Origin: Loripinus fragilis
Lineage: Eukaryota; Mollusca; Bivalvia; Lucinida; Lucinidae
DNA: 64,000 bases
Direction: 5' to 3'
Assembly: GCA_964019695.1 (NCBI GenBank)
Contig: CAXHUL010000257.1
Coordinates: 124,001-188,000, forward strand
Shown here: positions 9,201 through 20,900 of the stretch, piece by piece
How positions within the stretch are numbered: the stretch's first letter is position 1
How the letters are laid out: every line of letters starts with the position of its first letter
The notes under the pieces: generated by a model
Told to the model about the DNA's origin: nothing
Databases searched by the model: none
Seen by the model: the letters and a program-made list of their open reading frames with translations, nothing else
Translations under genes and position numbers: made by a program

Positions 9201-11452
9201 AATCTAAAAGCGATCAGAGCCTTAGAAAGCGCGTACAACCGCTATCCCCATTTGCCTTGGGCCCTATGGGAAAACAGGAAATATCATAATTGCGGTCCGG
9301 GGCGCGCGCGCACAATGATAATTTTCACACCCGAGTAAGCTCTTTTATAGGTCAACATTTTGGAAAAAAAATTGGCTTGCTGCCCACAGCAGGAGCTGAG
9401 AACCATGCATTCGGAGGTTTTCACACCCCACCCACTAATGCCATCAAAGTTTGAGAAAACGCGACCTTGGCGAAAAGCCCCGGAACCTATTGCAAAGTGA
9501 TGAGCAGTGCCCAGGAGCACCTCTCAGTCATTTGCGCAAAATTCCTTCGGCTACAAGTGGCTCAAATAAGGGCGTGAAAATTGTGCCGAAAGCCCTTTCA
9601 GGGGCTATTGCTCGGCACTCGGGGGACGGAAAATTTTACGCAATGCCTCACAATGAAGCTCTGGTCGGGGGCTAACTTCTGGCACCAGTTTCGAGCCCGT
9701 CCGTGAAAGTGACCCGCGCAAGTTTTAGGCCCGGTCGGCTACTGTGGCCTAATGGGGCCTAATGGGAAGATCTTCTAATGCTCATAACTTTTTAATTTCC
9801 CGACGGAACGCTTTGAAATTTTCACCATTTGTAGACGGCCTCCCGTACTACAAACTGATGCCCGTGTGGGCATGATGAAAATAGTAGTTCGCGAGACGGA
9901 AGCGCGTAAAGCTTCGGGGCGGCGGACTTCCACACCCCGATAACTCGGTATCGAAACATTGTTGCGGGCGGGTGCGCATGGCAATACCTGCGCCTCTGTT
10001 GGCCCTATCCGCGTGCAAAATCTAAAAGCGATCAGAGCCTTAGAAAGCGCGTACAACCGCTATCCCCATTTGCCTTGGGCCCTATGGGAAAACAGGAAAT
10101 ATCATAATTGCGGTCCGGGGCGCGCGCGCACAATGATAATTTTCACACCCGAGTAAGCTCTTTTATAGGTCAACATTTTGGAAAAAAAATTGGCTTGCTG
10201 CCCACAGCAGGAGCTGAGAACCATGCATTCGGAGGTTTTCACACCCCACCCACTAATGCCATCAAAGTTTGAGAAAACGCGACCTTCGCGAAAAGCCCCG
10301 GAACCTATTGCAAAGTGATGAGCAGTGCCCAGGAGCACCTCTCAGTCATTTGCGCAAAATTCCTTCGGCTACAAGTGGCTCAAATAAGGGCGTGAAAATT
10401 GTGCCGAAAGCCCTTTCAGGGGCTATTGCTCGGCACTCGGGGGACGGAAAATTTTACGCAATGCCTCACAATGAAGCTCTGGTCGGGGGCTAACTTCTGG
10501 CACCAGTTTCGAGCCCGTCCGTGAAAGTGACCCGCGCAAGTTTTAGGCCCGGTCGGCTACTGTGGCCTAATGGGGCCTAATGGGAAGATCTTCTAATGCT
10601 CATAACTTTTTAATTTCCCGACGGAACGCTTTGAAATTTTCACCATTTGTAGACGGCCTCCCGTACTACAAACTGATGCCCGTGTGGGCATGATGAAAAT
10701 AGTAGTTCGCGAGACGGAAGCGCGTAAAGCTTCGGGGCGGCGGACTTCCACACCCCGATAACTCGGTATCGAAACATTGTTGCGGGCGGGTGCGCATGGC
10801 AATACCTGCGCCTCTGTTGGCCCTATCCGCGTGCAAAATCTAAAAGCGATCAGAGCCTTAGAAAGCGCGTACAACCGCTATCCCCATTTGCCTTGGGCCC
10901 TATGGGAAAACAGGAAATATCATAATTGCGGTCCGGGGCGCGCGCGCACAATGATAATTTTCACACCCGAGTAAGCTCTTTTATAGGTCAACATTTTGGA
11001 AAAAAAATTGGCTTGCTGCCCACAGCAGGAGCTGAGAACCATGCATTCGGAGGTTTTCACACCCCACCCACTAATGCCATCAAAGTTTGAGAAAACGCGA
11101 CCTTGGCGAAAAGCCCCGGAACCTATTGTAAAGTGATGAGCAGTGCCCAGGAGCACCTCTCAGTCATTTGCGCAAAATTCCTTCGGCTACAAGTGGCTCA
11201 AATAAGGGCGTGAAAATTGTGCCGAAAGCCCTTTCAGGGGCTATTGCTCGGCACTCGGGGGACGGAAAATTTTACGCAATGCCTCACAATGAAGCTCTGG
11301 TCGGGGGCTAACTTCTGGCACCAGTTTTGAGCCCGTCCGTGAAAGTGACCCGCGCAAGTTTTAGGCCCGGTCGGCTACTGTGGCCTAATGGGGCCTAATG
11401 GGAAGATCTTCTAATGCTCATAACTTTTTAATTTCCCGACGGAACGCTTTGA
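3273..11452. repeat. Higher-order duplication, two copies of a 5-mer (4090 bp)
   Basis: Units 5-9 (3273-7362) and units 10-14 (7363-11452) have the same order of offset-471 alleles: C,C,G,C,G. The fifth unit of each block carries the same two otherwise unseen changes. One is C to T at 7039 and 11129 (offset 495); the other is C to T at 7238 and 11328 (offset 694). Both pairs are exactly 4090 bp apart, which is 5 x 818. Later private changes distinguish the copies: G at 3913 in unit 5, A at 4222 in unit 6, G at 7347 in unit 9 and C at 7972 in unit 10. A block duplication followed by point mutation explains this. Confidence 0.85.
4909..5726. repeat. Reference monomer, G form (unit 7)
   Basis: Unit 7 is a clean example of the second monomer form. 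It differs from unit 2 only at offset 471 (position 5379), where G replaces C and abolishes the TTCGCGAA palindrome and its NruI site. This form is present in 20 of the first 40 units (1, 3, 4, 7, 9, 12, 14, 16-19, 21, 23, 24, 27, 29-31, 39 and 40) and in none after unit 40. Because the two forms differ at a single base, they are alleles of one family and not separate satellite families. Confidence 0.93.
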
Positions 11453-14400
11453 AATTTTCACCATTTGTAGACGGCCTCCCGTACTACAAACTGATGCCCG
11501 TGTGGGCATGATGAAAATAGTAGTTCGCGAGACGGAAGCGCGTAAAGCTTCGGGGCGGCGGACTTCCACACCCCGATAACTCGGTATCGAAACATTGTTG
11601 CGGGCGGGTGCGCATGGCAATACCTGCGCCTCTGTTGGCCCTATCCGCGTGCAAAATCTAAAAGCGATCAGAGCCTTAGAAAGCGCGTACAACCGCTATC
11701 CTCATTTGCCTTGGGCCCTATGGGAAAACAGGAAATATCATAATTGCGGTCCGGGGCGCGCGCGCACAATGATAATTTTCACACCCGAGTAAGCTCTTTT
11801 ATAGGTCAACATTTTGGAAAAAAAATTGGCTTGCTGCCCACAGCAGGAGCTGAGAACCATGCATTCGGAGGTTTTCACACCCCACCCACTAATGCCATCA
11901 AAGTTTGAGAAAACGCGACCTTCGCGAAAAGCCCCGGAACCTATTGCAAAGTGATGAGCAGTGCCCAGGAGCACCTCTCAGTCATTTGCGCAAAATTCCT
12001 TCGGCTACAAGTGGCTCAAATAAGGGCGTGAAAATTGTGCCGAAAGCCCTTTCAGGGGCTATTGCTCGGCACTCGGGGGACGGAAAATTTTACGCAATGC
12101 CTCACAATGAAGCTCTGGTCGGGGGCTAACTTCTGGCACCAGTTTCGAGCCCGTCCGTGAAAGTGACCCGCGCAAGTTTTAGGCCCGGTCGGCTACTGTG
12201 GCCTAATGGGGCCTAATGGGAAGATCTTCTAATGCTCATAACTTTTTAATTTCCCGACGGAACGCTTTGAAATTTTCACCATTTGTAGACGGCCTCCCGT
12301 ACTACAAACTGATGCCCGTGTGGGCATGATGAAAATAGTAGTTCGCGAGACGGAAGCGCGTAAAGCTTCGGGGCGGCGGACTTCCACACCCCGATAACTC
12401 GGTATCGAAACATTGTTGCGGGCGGGTGCGCATGGCAATACCTGCGCCTCTGTTGGCCCTATCCGCGTGCAAAATCTAAAAGCGATCAGAGCCTTAGAAA
12501 GCGCGTACAACCGCTATCCCCATTTGCCTTGGGCCCTATGGGAAAACAGGAAATATCATAATTGCGGTCCGGGGCGCGCGCGCACAATGATAATTTTCAC
12601 ACCCGAGTAAGCTCTTTTATAGGTCAACATTTTGGAAAAAAAATTGGCTTGCTGCCCACAGCAGGAGCTGAGAACCATGCATTCGGAGGTTTTCACACCC
12701 CACCCACTAATGCCATCAAAGTTTGAGAAAACGCGACCTTGGCGAAAAGCCCCGGAACCTATTGCAAAGTGATGAGCAGTGCCCAGGAGCACCTCTCAGT
12801 CATTTGCGCAAAATTCCTTCGGCTACAAGTGGCTCAAATAAGGGCGTGAAAATTGTGCCGAAAGCCCTTTCAGGGGCTATTGCTCGGCACTCGGGGGACG
12901 GAAAATTTTACGCAATGCCTCACAATGAAGCTCTGGTCGGGGGCTAACTTCTGGCACCAGTTTCGAGCCCGTCCGTGAAAGTGACCCGCGCAAGTTTTAG
13001 GCCCGGTCGGCTACTGTGGCCTAATGGGGCCTAATGGGAAGATCTTCTAATGCTCATAACTTTTTAATTTCCCGACGGAACGCTTTGAAATTTTCACCAT
13101 TTGTAGACGGCCTCCCGTACTACAAACTGATGCCCGTGTGGGCATGATGAAAATAGTAGTTCGCGAGACGGAAGCGCGTAAAGCTTCGGGGCGGCGGACT
13201 TCCACACCCCGATAACTCGGTATCGAAACATTGTTGCGGGCGGGTGCGCATGGCAATACCTGCGCCTCTGTTGGCCCTATCCGCGTGCAAAATCTAAAAG
13301 CGATCAGAGCCTTAGAAAGCGCGTACAACCGCTATCCCCATTTGCCTTGGGCCCTATGGGAAAACAGGAAATATCATAATTGCGGTCCGGGGCGCGCGCG
13401 CACAATGATAATTTTCACACCCGAGTAAGCTCTTTTATAGGTCAACATTTTGGAAAAAAAATTGGCTTGCTGCCCACAGCAGGAGCTGAGAACCATGCAT
13501 TCGGAGGTTTTCACACCCCACCCACTAATGCCATCAAAGTTTGAGAAAACGCGACCTTGGCGAAAAGCCCCGGAACCTATTGCAAAGTGATGAGCAGTGC
13601 CCAGGAGCACCTCTCAGTCATTTGCGCAAAATTCCTTCGGCTACAAGTGGCTCAAATAAGGGCGTGAAAATTGTGCCGAAAGCCCTTTCAGGGGCTATTG
13701 CTCGGCACTCGGGGGACGGAAAATTTTACGCAATGCCTCACAATGAAGCTCTGGTCGGGGGCTAACTTCTGGCACCAGTTTCGAGCCCGTCCGTGAAAGT
13801 GACCCGCGCAAGTTTTAGGCCCGGTCGGCTACTGTGGCCTAATGGGGCCTAATGGGAAGATCTTCTAATGCTCATAACTTTTTAATTTCCCGACGGAACG
13901 CTTTGAAATTTTCACCATTTGTAGACGGCCTCCCGTACTACAAACTGATGCCCGTGTGGGCATGATGAAAATAGTAGTTCGCGAGACGGAAGCGCGTAAA
14001 GCTTCGGGGCGGCGGACTTCCACACCCCGATAACTCGGTATCGAAACATTGTTGCGGGCGGGTGCGCATGGCAATACCTGCGCCTCTGTTGGCCCTATCC
14101 GCGTGCAAAATCTAAAAGCGATCAGAGCCTTAGAAAGCGCGTACAACCGCTATCCCCATTTGCCTTGGGCCCTATGGGAAAACAGGAAATATCATAATTG
14201 CGGTCCGGGGCGCGCGCGCACAATGATAATTTTCACACCCGAGTAAGCTCTTTTATAGGTCAACATTTTGGAAAAAAAATTGGCTTGCTGCCCACAGCAG
14301 GAGCTGAGAACCATGCATTCGGAGGTTTTCACACCCCACCCACTAATGCCATCAAAGTTTGAGAAAACGCGACCTTGGCGAAAAGCCCCGGAACCTATTG

Positions 14401-17178
14401 CAAAGTGATGAGCAGTGCCCAGGAGCACCTCTCAGTCATTTGCGCAAAATTCCTTCGGCTACAAGTGGCTCAAATAAGGGCGTGAAAATTGTGCCGAAAG
14501 CCCTTTCAGGGGCTATTGCTCGGCACTCGGGGGACGGAAAATTTTACGCAATGCCTCACAATGAAGCTCTGGTCGGGGGCTAACTTCTGGCACCAGTTTC
14601 GAGCCCGTCCGTGAAAGTGACCCGCGCAAGTTTTAGGCCCGGTCGGCTACTGTGGCCTAATGGGGCCTAATGGGAAGATCTTCTAATGCTCATAACTTTT
14701 TAATTTCCCGACGGAACGCTTTGAAATTTTCACCATTTGTAGACGGCCTCCCGTACTACAAACTGATGCCCGTGTGGGCATGATGAAAATAGTAGTTCGC
14801 GAGACGGAAGCGCGTAAAGCTTCGGGGCGGCGGACTTCCACACCCCGATAACTCGGTATCGAAACATTGTTGCGGGCGGGTGCGCATGGCAATACCTGCG
14901 CCTCTGTTGGCCCTATCCGCGTGCAAAATCTAAAAGCGATCAGAGCCTTAGAAAGCGCGTACAACCGCTATCCCCATTTGCCTTGGGCCCTATGGGAAAA
15001 CAGGAAATATCATAATTGCGGTCCGGGGCGCGCGCGCACAATGATAATTTTCACACCCGAGTAAGCTCTTTTATAGGTCAACATTTTGGAAAAAAAATTG
15101 GCTTGCTGCCCACAGCAGGAGCTGAGAACCATGCATTCGGAGGTTTTCACACCCCACCCACTAATGCCATCAAAGTTTGAGAAAACGCGACCTTGGCGAA
15201 AAGCCCCGGAACCTATTGCAAAGTGATGAGCAGTGCCCAGGAGCACCTCTCAGTCATTTGCGCAAAATTCCTTCGGCTACAAGTGGCTCAAATAAGGGCG
15301 TGAAAATTGTGCCGAAAGCCCTTTCAGGGGCTATTGCTCGGCACTCGGGGGACGGAAAATTTTACGCAATGCCTCACAATGAAGCTCTGGTCGGGGGCTA
15401 ACTTCTGGCACCAGTTTCGAGCCCGTCCGTGAAAGTGACCCGCGCAAGTTTTAGGCCCGGTCGGCTACTGTGGCCTAATGGGGCCTAATGGGAAGATCTT
15501 CTAATGCTCATAACTTTTTAATTTCCCGACGGAACGCTTTGAAATTTTCACCATTTGTAGACGGCCTCCCGTACTACAAACTGATGCCCGTGTGGGCATG
15601 ATGAAAATAGTAGTTCGCGAGACGGAAGCGCGTAAAGCTTCGGGGCGGCGGACTTCCACACCCCGATAACTCGGTATCGAAACATTGTTGCGGGCGGGTG
15701 CGCATGGCAATACCTGCGCCTCTGTTGGCCCTATCCGCGTGCAAAATCTAAAAGCGATCAGAGCCTTAGAAAGCGCGTACAACCGCTATCCCCATTTGCC
15801 TTGGGCCCTATGGGAAAACAGGAAATATCATAATTGCGGTCCGGGGTGCGCGCGCACAATGATAATTTTCACACCCGAGTAAGCTCTTTTATAGGTCAAC
15901 ATTTTGGAAAAAAAATTGGCTTGCTGCCCACAGCAGGAGCTGAGAACCATGCATTCGGAGGTTTTCACACCCCACCCACTAATGCCATCAAAGTTTGAGA
16001 AAACGCGACCTTCGCGAAAAGCCCCGGAACCTATTGCAAAGTGATGAGCAGTGCCCAGGAGCACCTCTCAGTCATTTGCGCAAAATTCCTTCGGCTACAA
16101 GTGGCTCAAATAAGGGCGTGAAAATTGTGCCGAAAGCCCTTTCAGGGGCTATTGCTCGGCACTCGGGGGAAGGAAAATTTTACGCAATGCCTCACAATGA
16201 AGCTCTGGTCGGGGGCTAACTTCTGGCACCAGTTTCGAGCCCGTCCGTGAAAGTGACCCGCGCAAGTTTTAGGCCCGGTCGGCTACTGTGGCCTAATGGG
16301 GCCTAATGGGAAGATCTTCTAATGCTCATAACTTTTTAATTTCCCGACGGAACGCTTTGAAATTTTCACCATTTGTAGACGGCCTCCCGTACTACAAACT
16401 GATGCCCGTGTGGGCATGATGAAAATAGTAGTTCGCGAGACGGAAGCGCGTAAAGCTTCGGGGCGGCGGACTTCCACACCCCGATAACTCGGTATCGAAA
16501 CATTGTTGCGGGCGGGTGCGCATGGCAATACCTGCGCCTCTGTTGGCCCTATCCGCGTGCAAAATCTAAAAGGGATCAGAGCCTTAGAAAGCGCGTACAA
16601 CCGCTATCCCCATTTGCCTTGGGCCCTATGGGAAAACAGGAAATATCATAATTGCGGTCCGGGGCGCGCGCGCACAATGATAATTTTCACACCCGAGTAA
16701 GCTCTTTTATAGGTCAACATTTTGGAAAAAAAATTGGCTTGCTGCCCACAGCAGGAGCTGAGAACCATGCATTCGGAGGTTTTCACACCCCACCCACTAA
16801 TGCCATCAAAGTTTGAGAAAACGCGACCTTGGCGAAAAGCCCCGGAACCTATTGCAAAGTGATGAGCAGTGCCCAGGAGCACCTCTCAGTCATTTGCGCA
16901 AAATTCCTTCGGCTACAAGTGGCTCAAATAAGGGCGTGAAAATTGTGCCGAAAGCCCTTTCAGGGGCTATTGCTCGGCACTCGGGGGACGGAAAATTTTA
17001 CGCAATGCCTCACAATGAAGCTCTGGTCGGGGGCTAACTTCTGGCACCAGTTTCGAGCCCGTCCGTGAAAGTGACCCGCGCAAGTTTTAGGCCCGGTCGG
17101 CTACTGTGGCCTAATGGGGCCTAATGGGAAGATCTTCTAATGCTCATAACTTTTTAATTTCCCGACGGAACGCTTTGA

Positions 17179-17997
17179 AATTTTCACCATTTGTAGACGG
17201 CCTCCCGTACTACAAACTGATGCCCGTGTGGGCATGATGAAAATAGTAGTTCGCGAGACGGAAGCGCGTAAAGCTTCGGGGCGGCGGACTTCCACACCCC
17301 GATAACTCGGTATCGAAACATTGTTGCGGGCGGGTGCGCATGGCAATACCTGCGCCTCTGTTGGCCCTATCCGCGTGCAAAATCTAAAAGCGATCAGAGC
17401 CTTAGAAAGCGCGTACAACCGCTATCCCCATTTGCCTTGGGCCCTATGGGAAAACAGGAAATATCATAATTGCGGTCCGGGGCGCGCGCGCACAATGATA
17501 ATTTTCACACCCGAGTAAGCTCTTTTATAGGTCAACATTTTGGAAAAAAAATTGGCTTGCTGCCCACAGCAGGAGCTGAGAACCATGCATTCGGAGGTTT
17601 TCACACCCCACCCACTAATGCCATCAAAGTTTGAGAAAACGCGACCTTCGCGAAAAGCCCCGGAACCTATTGCAAAGTGATGAGCAGTGCCCAGGAGCAC
17701 CTCTCAGTCATTTGCGCAAAATTCCTTCGGCTACAAGTGGCTCAAATAAGGGCGTGAAAATTGTGCCGAAAGCCCTTTCAGGGGCTATTGCTCGGCACTC
17801 GGGGGGACGGAAAATTTTACGCAATGCCTCACAATGAAGCTCTGGTCGGGGGCTAACTTCTGGCACCAGTTTCGAGCCCGTCTGTGAAAGTGACCCGCGC
17901 AAGTTTTAGGCCCGGTCGGCTACTGTGGCCTAATGGGGCCTAATGGGAAGATCTTCTAATGCTCATAACTTTTTAATTTCCCGACGGAACGCTTTGA
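17179..17997. repeat. Unit 22, the only 819-bp monomer
   Basis: A run of five G after offset 622 is six G here (17801-17806), giving the single length change among 78 monomers and shifting all later units by one base. It also carries C to T at 17883, a CpG transition seen again in units 47 and 56. A homopolymer slip is a common replication error and also a common long-read error, so this may be biological or technical. Confidence 0.9.
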
Positions 17998-20900
17998 AAT
18001 TTTCACCATTTGTAGACGGCCTCCCGTACTACAAACTGATGCCCGTGTGGGCATGATGAAAATAGTAGTTCGCGAGACGGAAGCGCGTAAAGCTTCGGGG
18101 CGGCGGACTTCCACACCCCGATAACTCGGTATCGAAACATTGTTGCGGGCGGGTGCGCATGGCAATACCTGCGCCTCTGTTGGCCCTATCCGCGTGCAAA
18201 ATCTAAAAGCGATCAGAGCCTTAGAAAGCGCGTACAACCGCTATCCCCATTTGCCTTGGGCCCTATGGGAAAACAGGAAATATCATAATTGCGGTCCGGG
18301 GCGCGCGCGCACAATGATAATTTTCACACCCGAGTAAGCTCTTTTATAGGTCAACATTTTGGAAAAAAAATTGGCTTGCTGCCCACAGCAGGAGCTGAGA
18401 ACCATGCATTCGGAGGTTTTCACACCCCACCCACTAATGCCATCAAAGTTTGAGAAAACGCGACCTTGGCGAAAAGCCCCGGAACCTATTGCAAAGTGAT
18501 GAGCAGTGCCCAGGAGCACCTCTCAGTCATTTGCGCAAAATTCCTTCGGCTACAAGTGGCTCAAATAAGGGCGTGAAAATTGTGCCGAAAGCCCTTTCAG
18601 GGGCTATTGCTCGGCACTCGGGGGACGGAAAATTTTACGCAATGCCTCACAATGAAGCTCTGGTCGGGGGCTAACTTCTGGCACCAGTTTCGAGCCCGTC
18701 CGTGAAAGTGACCCGCGCAAGTTTTAGGCCCGGTCGGCTACTGTGGCCTAATGGGGCCTAATGGGAAGATCTTCTAATGCTCATAACTTTTTAATTTCCC
18801 GACGGAACGCTTTGAAATTTTCACCATTTGTAGACGGCCTCCCGTACTACAAACTGATGCCCGTGTGGGCATGATGAAAATAGTAGTTCGCGAGACGGAA
18901 GCGCGTAAAGCTTCGGGGCGGCGGACTTCCACACCCCGATAACTCGGTATCGAAACATTGTTGCGGGCGGGTGCGCATGGCAATACCTGCGCCTCTGTTG
19001 GCCCTATCCGCGTGCAAAATCTAAAAGGGATCAGAGCCTTAGAAAGCGCGTACAACCGCTATCCCCATTTGCCTTGGGCCCTATGGGAAAACAGGAAATA
19101 TCATAATTGCGGTCCGGGGCGCGCGCGCACAATGATAATTTTCACACCCGAGTAAGCTCTTTTATAGGTCAACATTTTGGAAAAAAAATTGGCTTGCTGC
19201 CCACAGCAGGAGCTGAGAACCATGCATTCGGAGGTTTTCACACCCCACCCACTAATGCCATCAAAGTTTGAGAAAACGCGACCTTGGCGAAAAGCCCCGG
19301 AAACTATTGCAAAGTGATGAGCAGTGCCCAGGAGCACCTCTCAGTCATTTGCGCAAAATTCCTTCGGCTACAAGTGGCTCAAATAAGGGCGTGAAAATTG
19401 TGCCGAAAGCCCTTTCAGGGGCTATTGCTCGGCACTCGGGGGACGGAAAATTTTACGCAATGCCTCACAATGAAGCTCTGGTCGGGGGCTAACTTCTGGC
19501 ACCAGTTTCGAGCCCGTCCGTGAAAGTGACCCGCGCAAGTTTTAGGCCCGGTCGGCTACTGTGGCCTAATGGGGCCTAATGGGAAGATCTTCTAATGCTC
19601 ATAACTTTTTAATTTCCCGACGGAACGCTTTGAAATTTTCACCATTTGTAGACGGCCTCCCGTACTACAAACTGATGCCCGTGTGGGCATGATGAAAATA
19701 GTAGTTCGCGAGACGGAAGCGCGTAAAGCTTCGGGGCGGCGGACTTCCACACCCCGATAACTCGGTATCGAAACATTGTTGCGGGCGGGTGCGCATGGCA
19801 ATACCTGCGCCTCTGTTGGCCCTATCCGCGTGCAAAATCTAAAAGCGATCAGAGCCTTAGAAAGCGCGTACAACCGCTATCCCCATTTGCCTTGGGCCCT
19901 ATGGGAAAACAGGAAATATCATAATTGCGGTCCGGGGCGCGCGCGCACAATGATAATTTTCACACCCGAGTAAGCTCTTTTATAGGTCAACATTTTGGAA
20001 AAAAAATTGGCTTGCTGCCCACAGCAGGAGCTGAGAACCATGCATTCGGAGGTTTTCACACCCCACCCACTAATGCCATCAAAGTTTGAGAAAACGCGAC
20101 CTTCGCGAAAAGCCCCGGAACCTATTGCAAAGTGATGAGCAGTGCCCAGGAGCACCTCTCAGTCATTTGCGCAAAATTCCTTCGGCTACAAGTGGCTCAA
20201 ATAAGGGCGTGAAAATTGTGCCGAAAGCCCTTTCAGGGGCTATTGCTCGGCACTCGGGGGACGGAAAATTTTACGCAATGCCTCACAATGAAGCTCTGGT
20301 CGGGGGCTAACTTCTGGCACCAGTTTCGAGCCCGTCCGTGAAAGTGACCCGCGCAAGTTTTAGGCCCGGTCGGCTACTGTGGCCTAATGGGGCCTAATGG
20401 GAAGATCTTCTAATGCTCATAACTTTTTAATTTCCCGACGGAACGCTTTGAAATTTTCACCATTTGTAGACGGCCTCCCGTACTACAAACTGATGCCCGT
20501 GTGGGCATGATGAAAATAGTAGTTCGCGAGACGGAAGCGCGTAAAGCTTCGGGGCGGCGGACTTCCACACCCCGATAACTCGGTATCGAAACATTGTTGC
20601 GGGCGGGTGCGCATGGCAATACCTGCGCCTCTGTTGGCCCTATCCGCGTGCAAAATCTAAAAGCGATCAGAGCCTTAGAAAGCGCGTACAACCGCTATCC
20701 CCATTTGCCTTGGGCCCTATGGGAAAACAGGAAATATCATAATTGCGGTCCGGGGCGCGCGCGCACAATGATAATTTTCACACCCGAGTAAGCTCTTTTA
20801 TAGGTCAACATTTTGGAAAAAAAATTGGCTTGCTGCCCACAGCAGGAGCTGAGAACCATGCATTCGGAGGTTTTCACACCCCACCCACTAATGCCATCAA

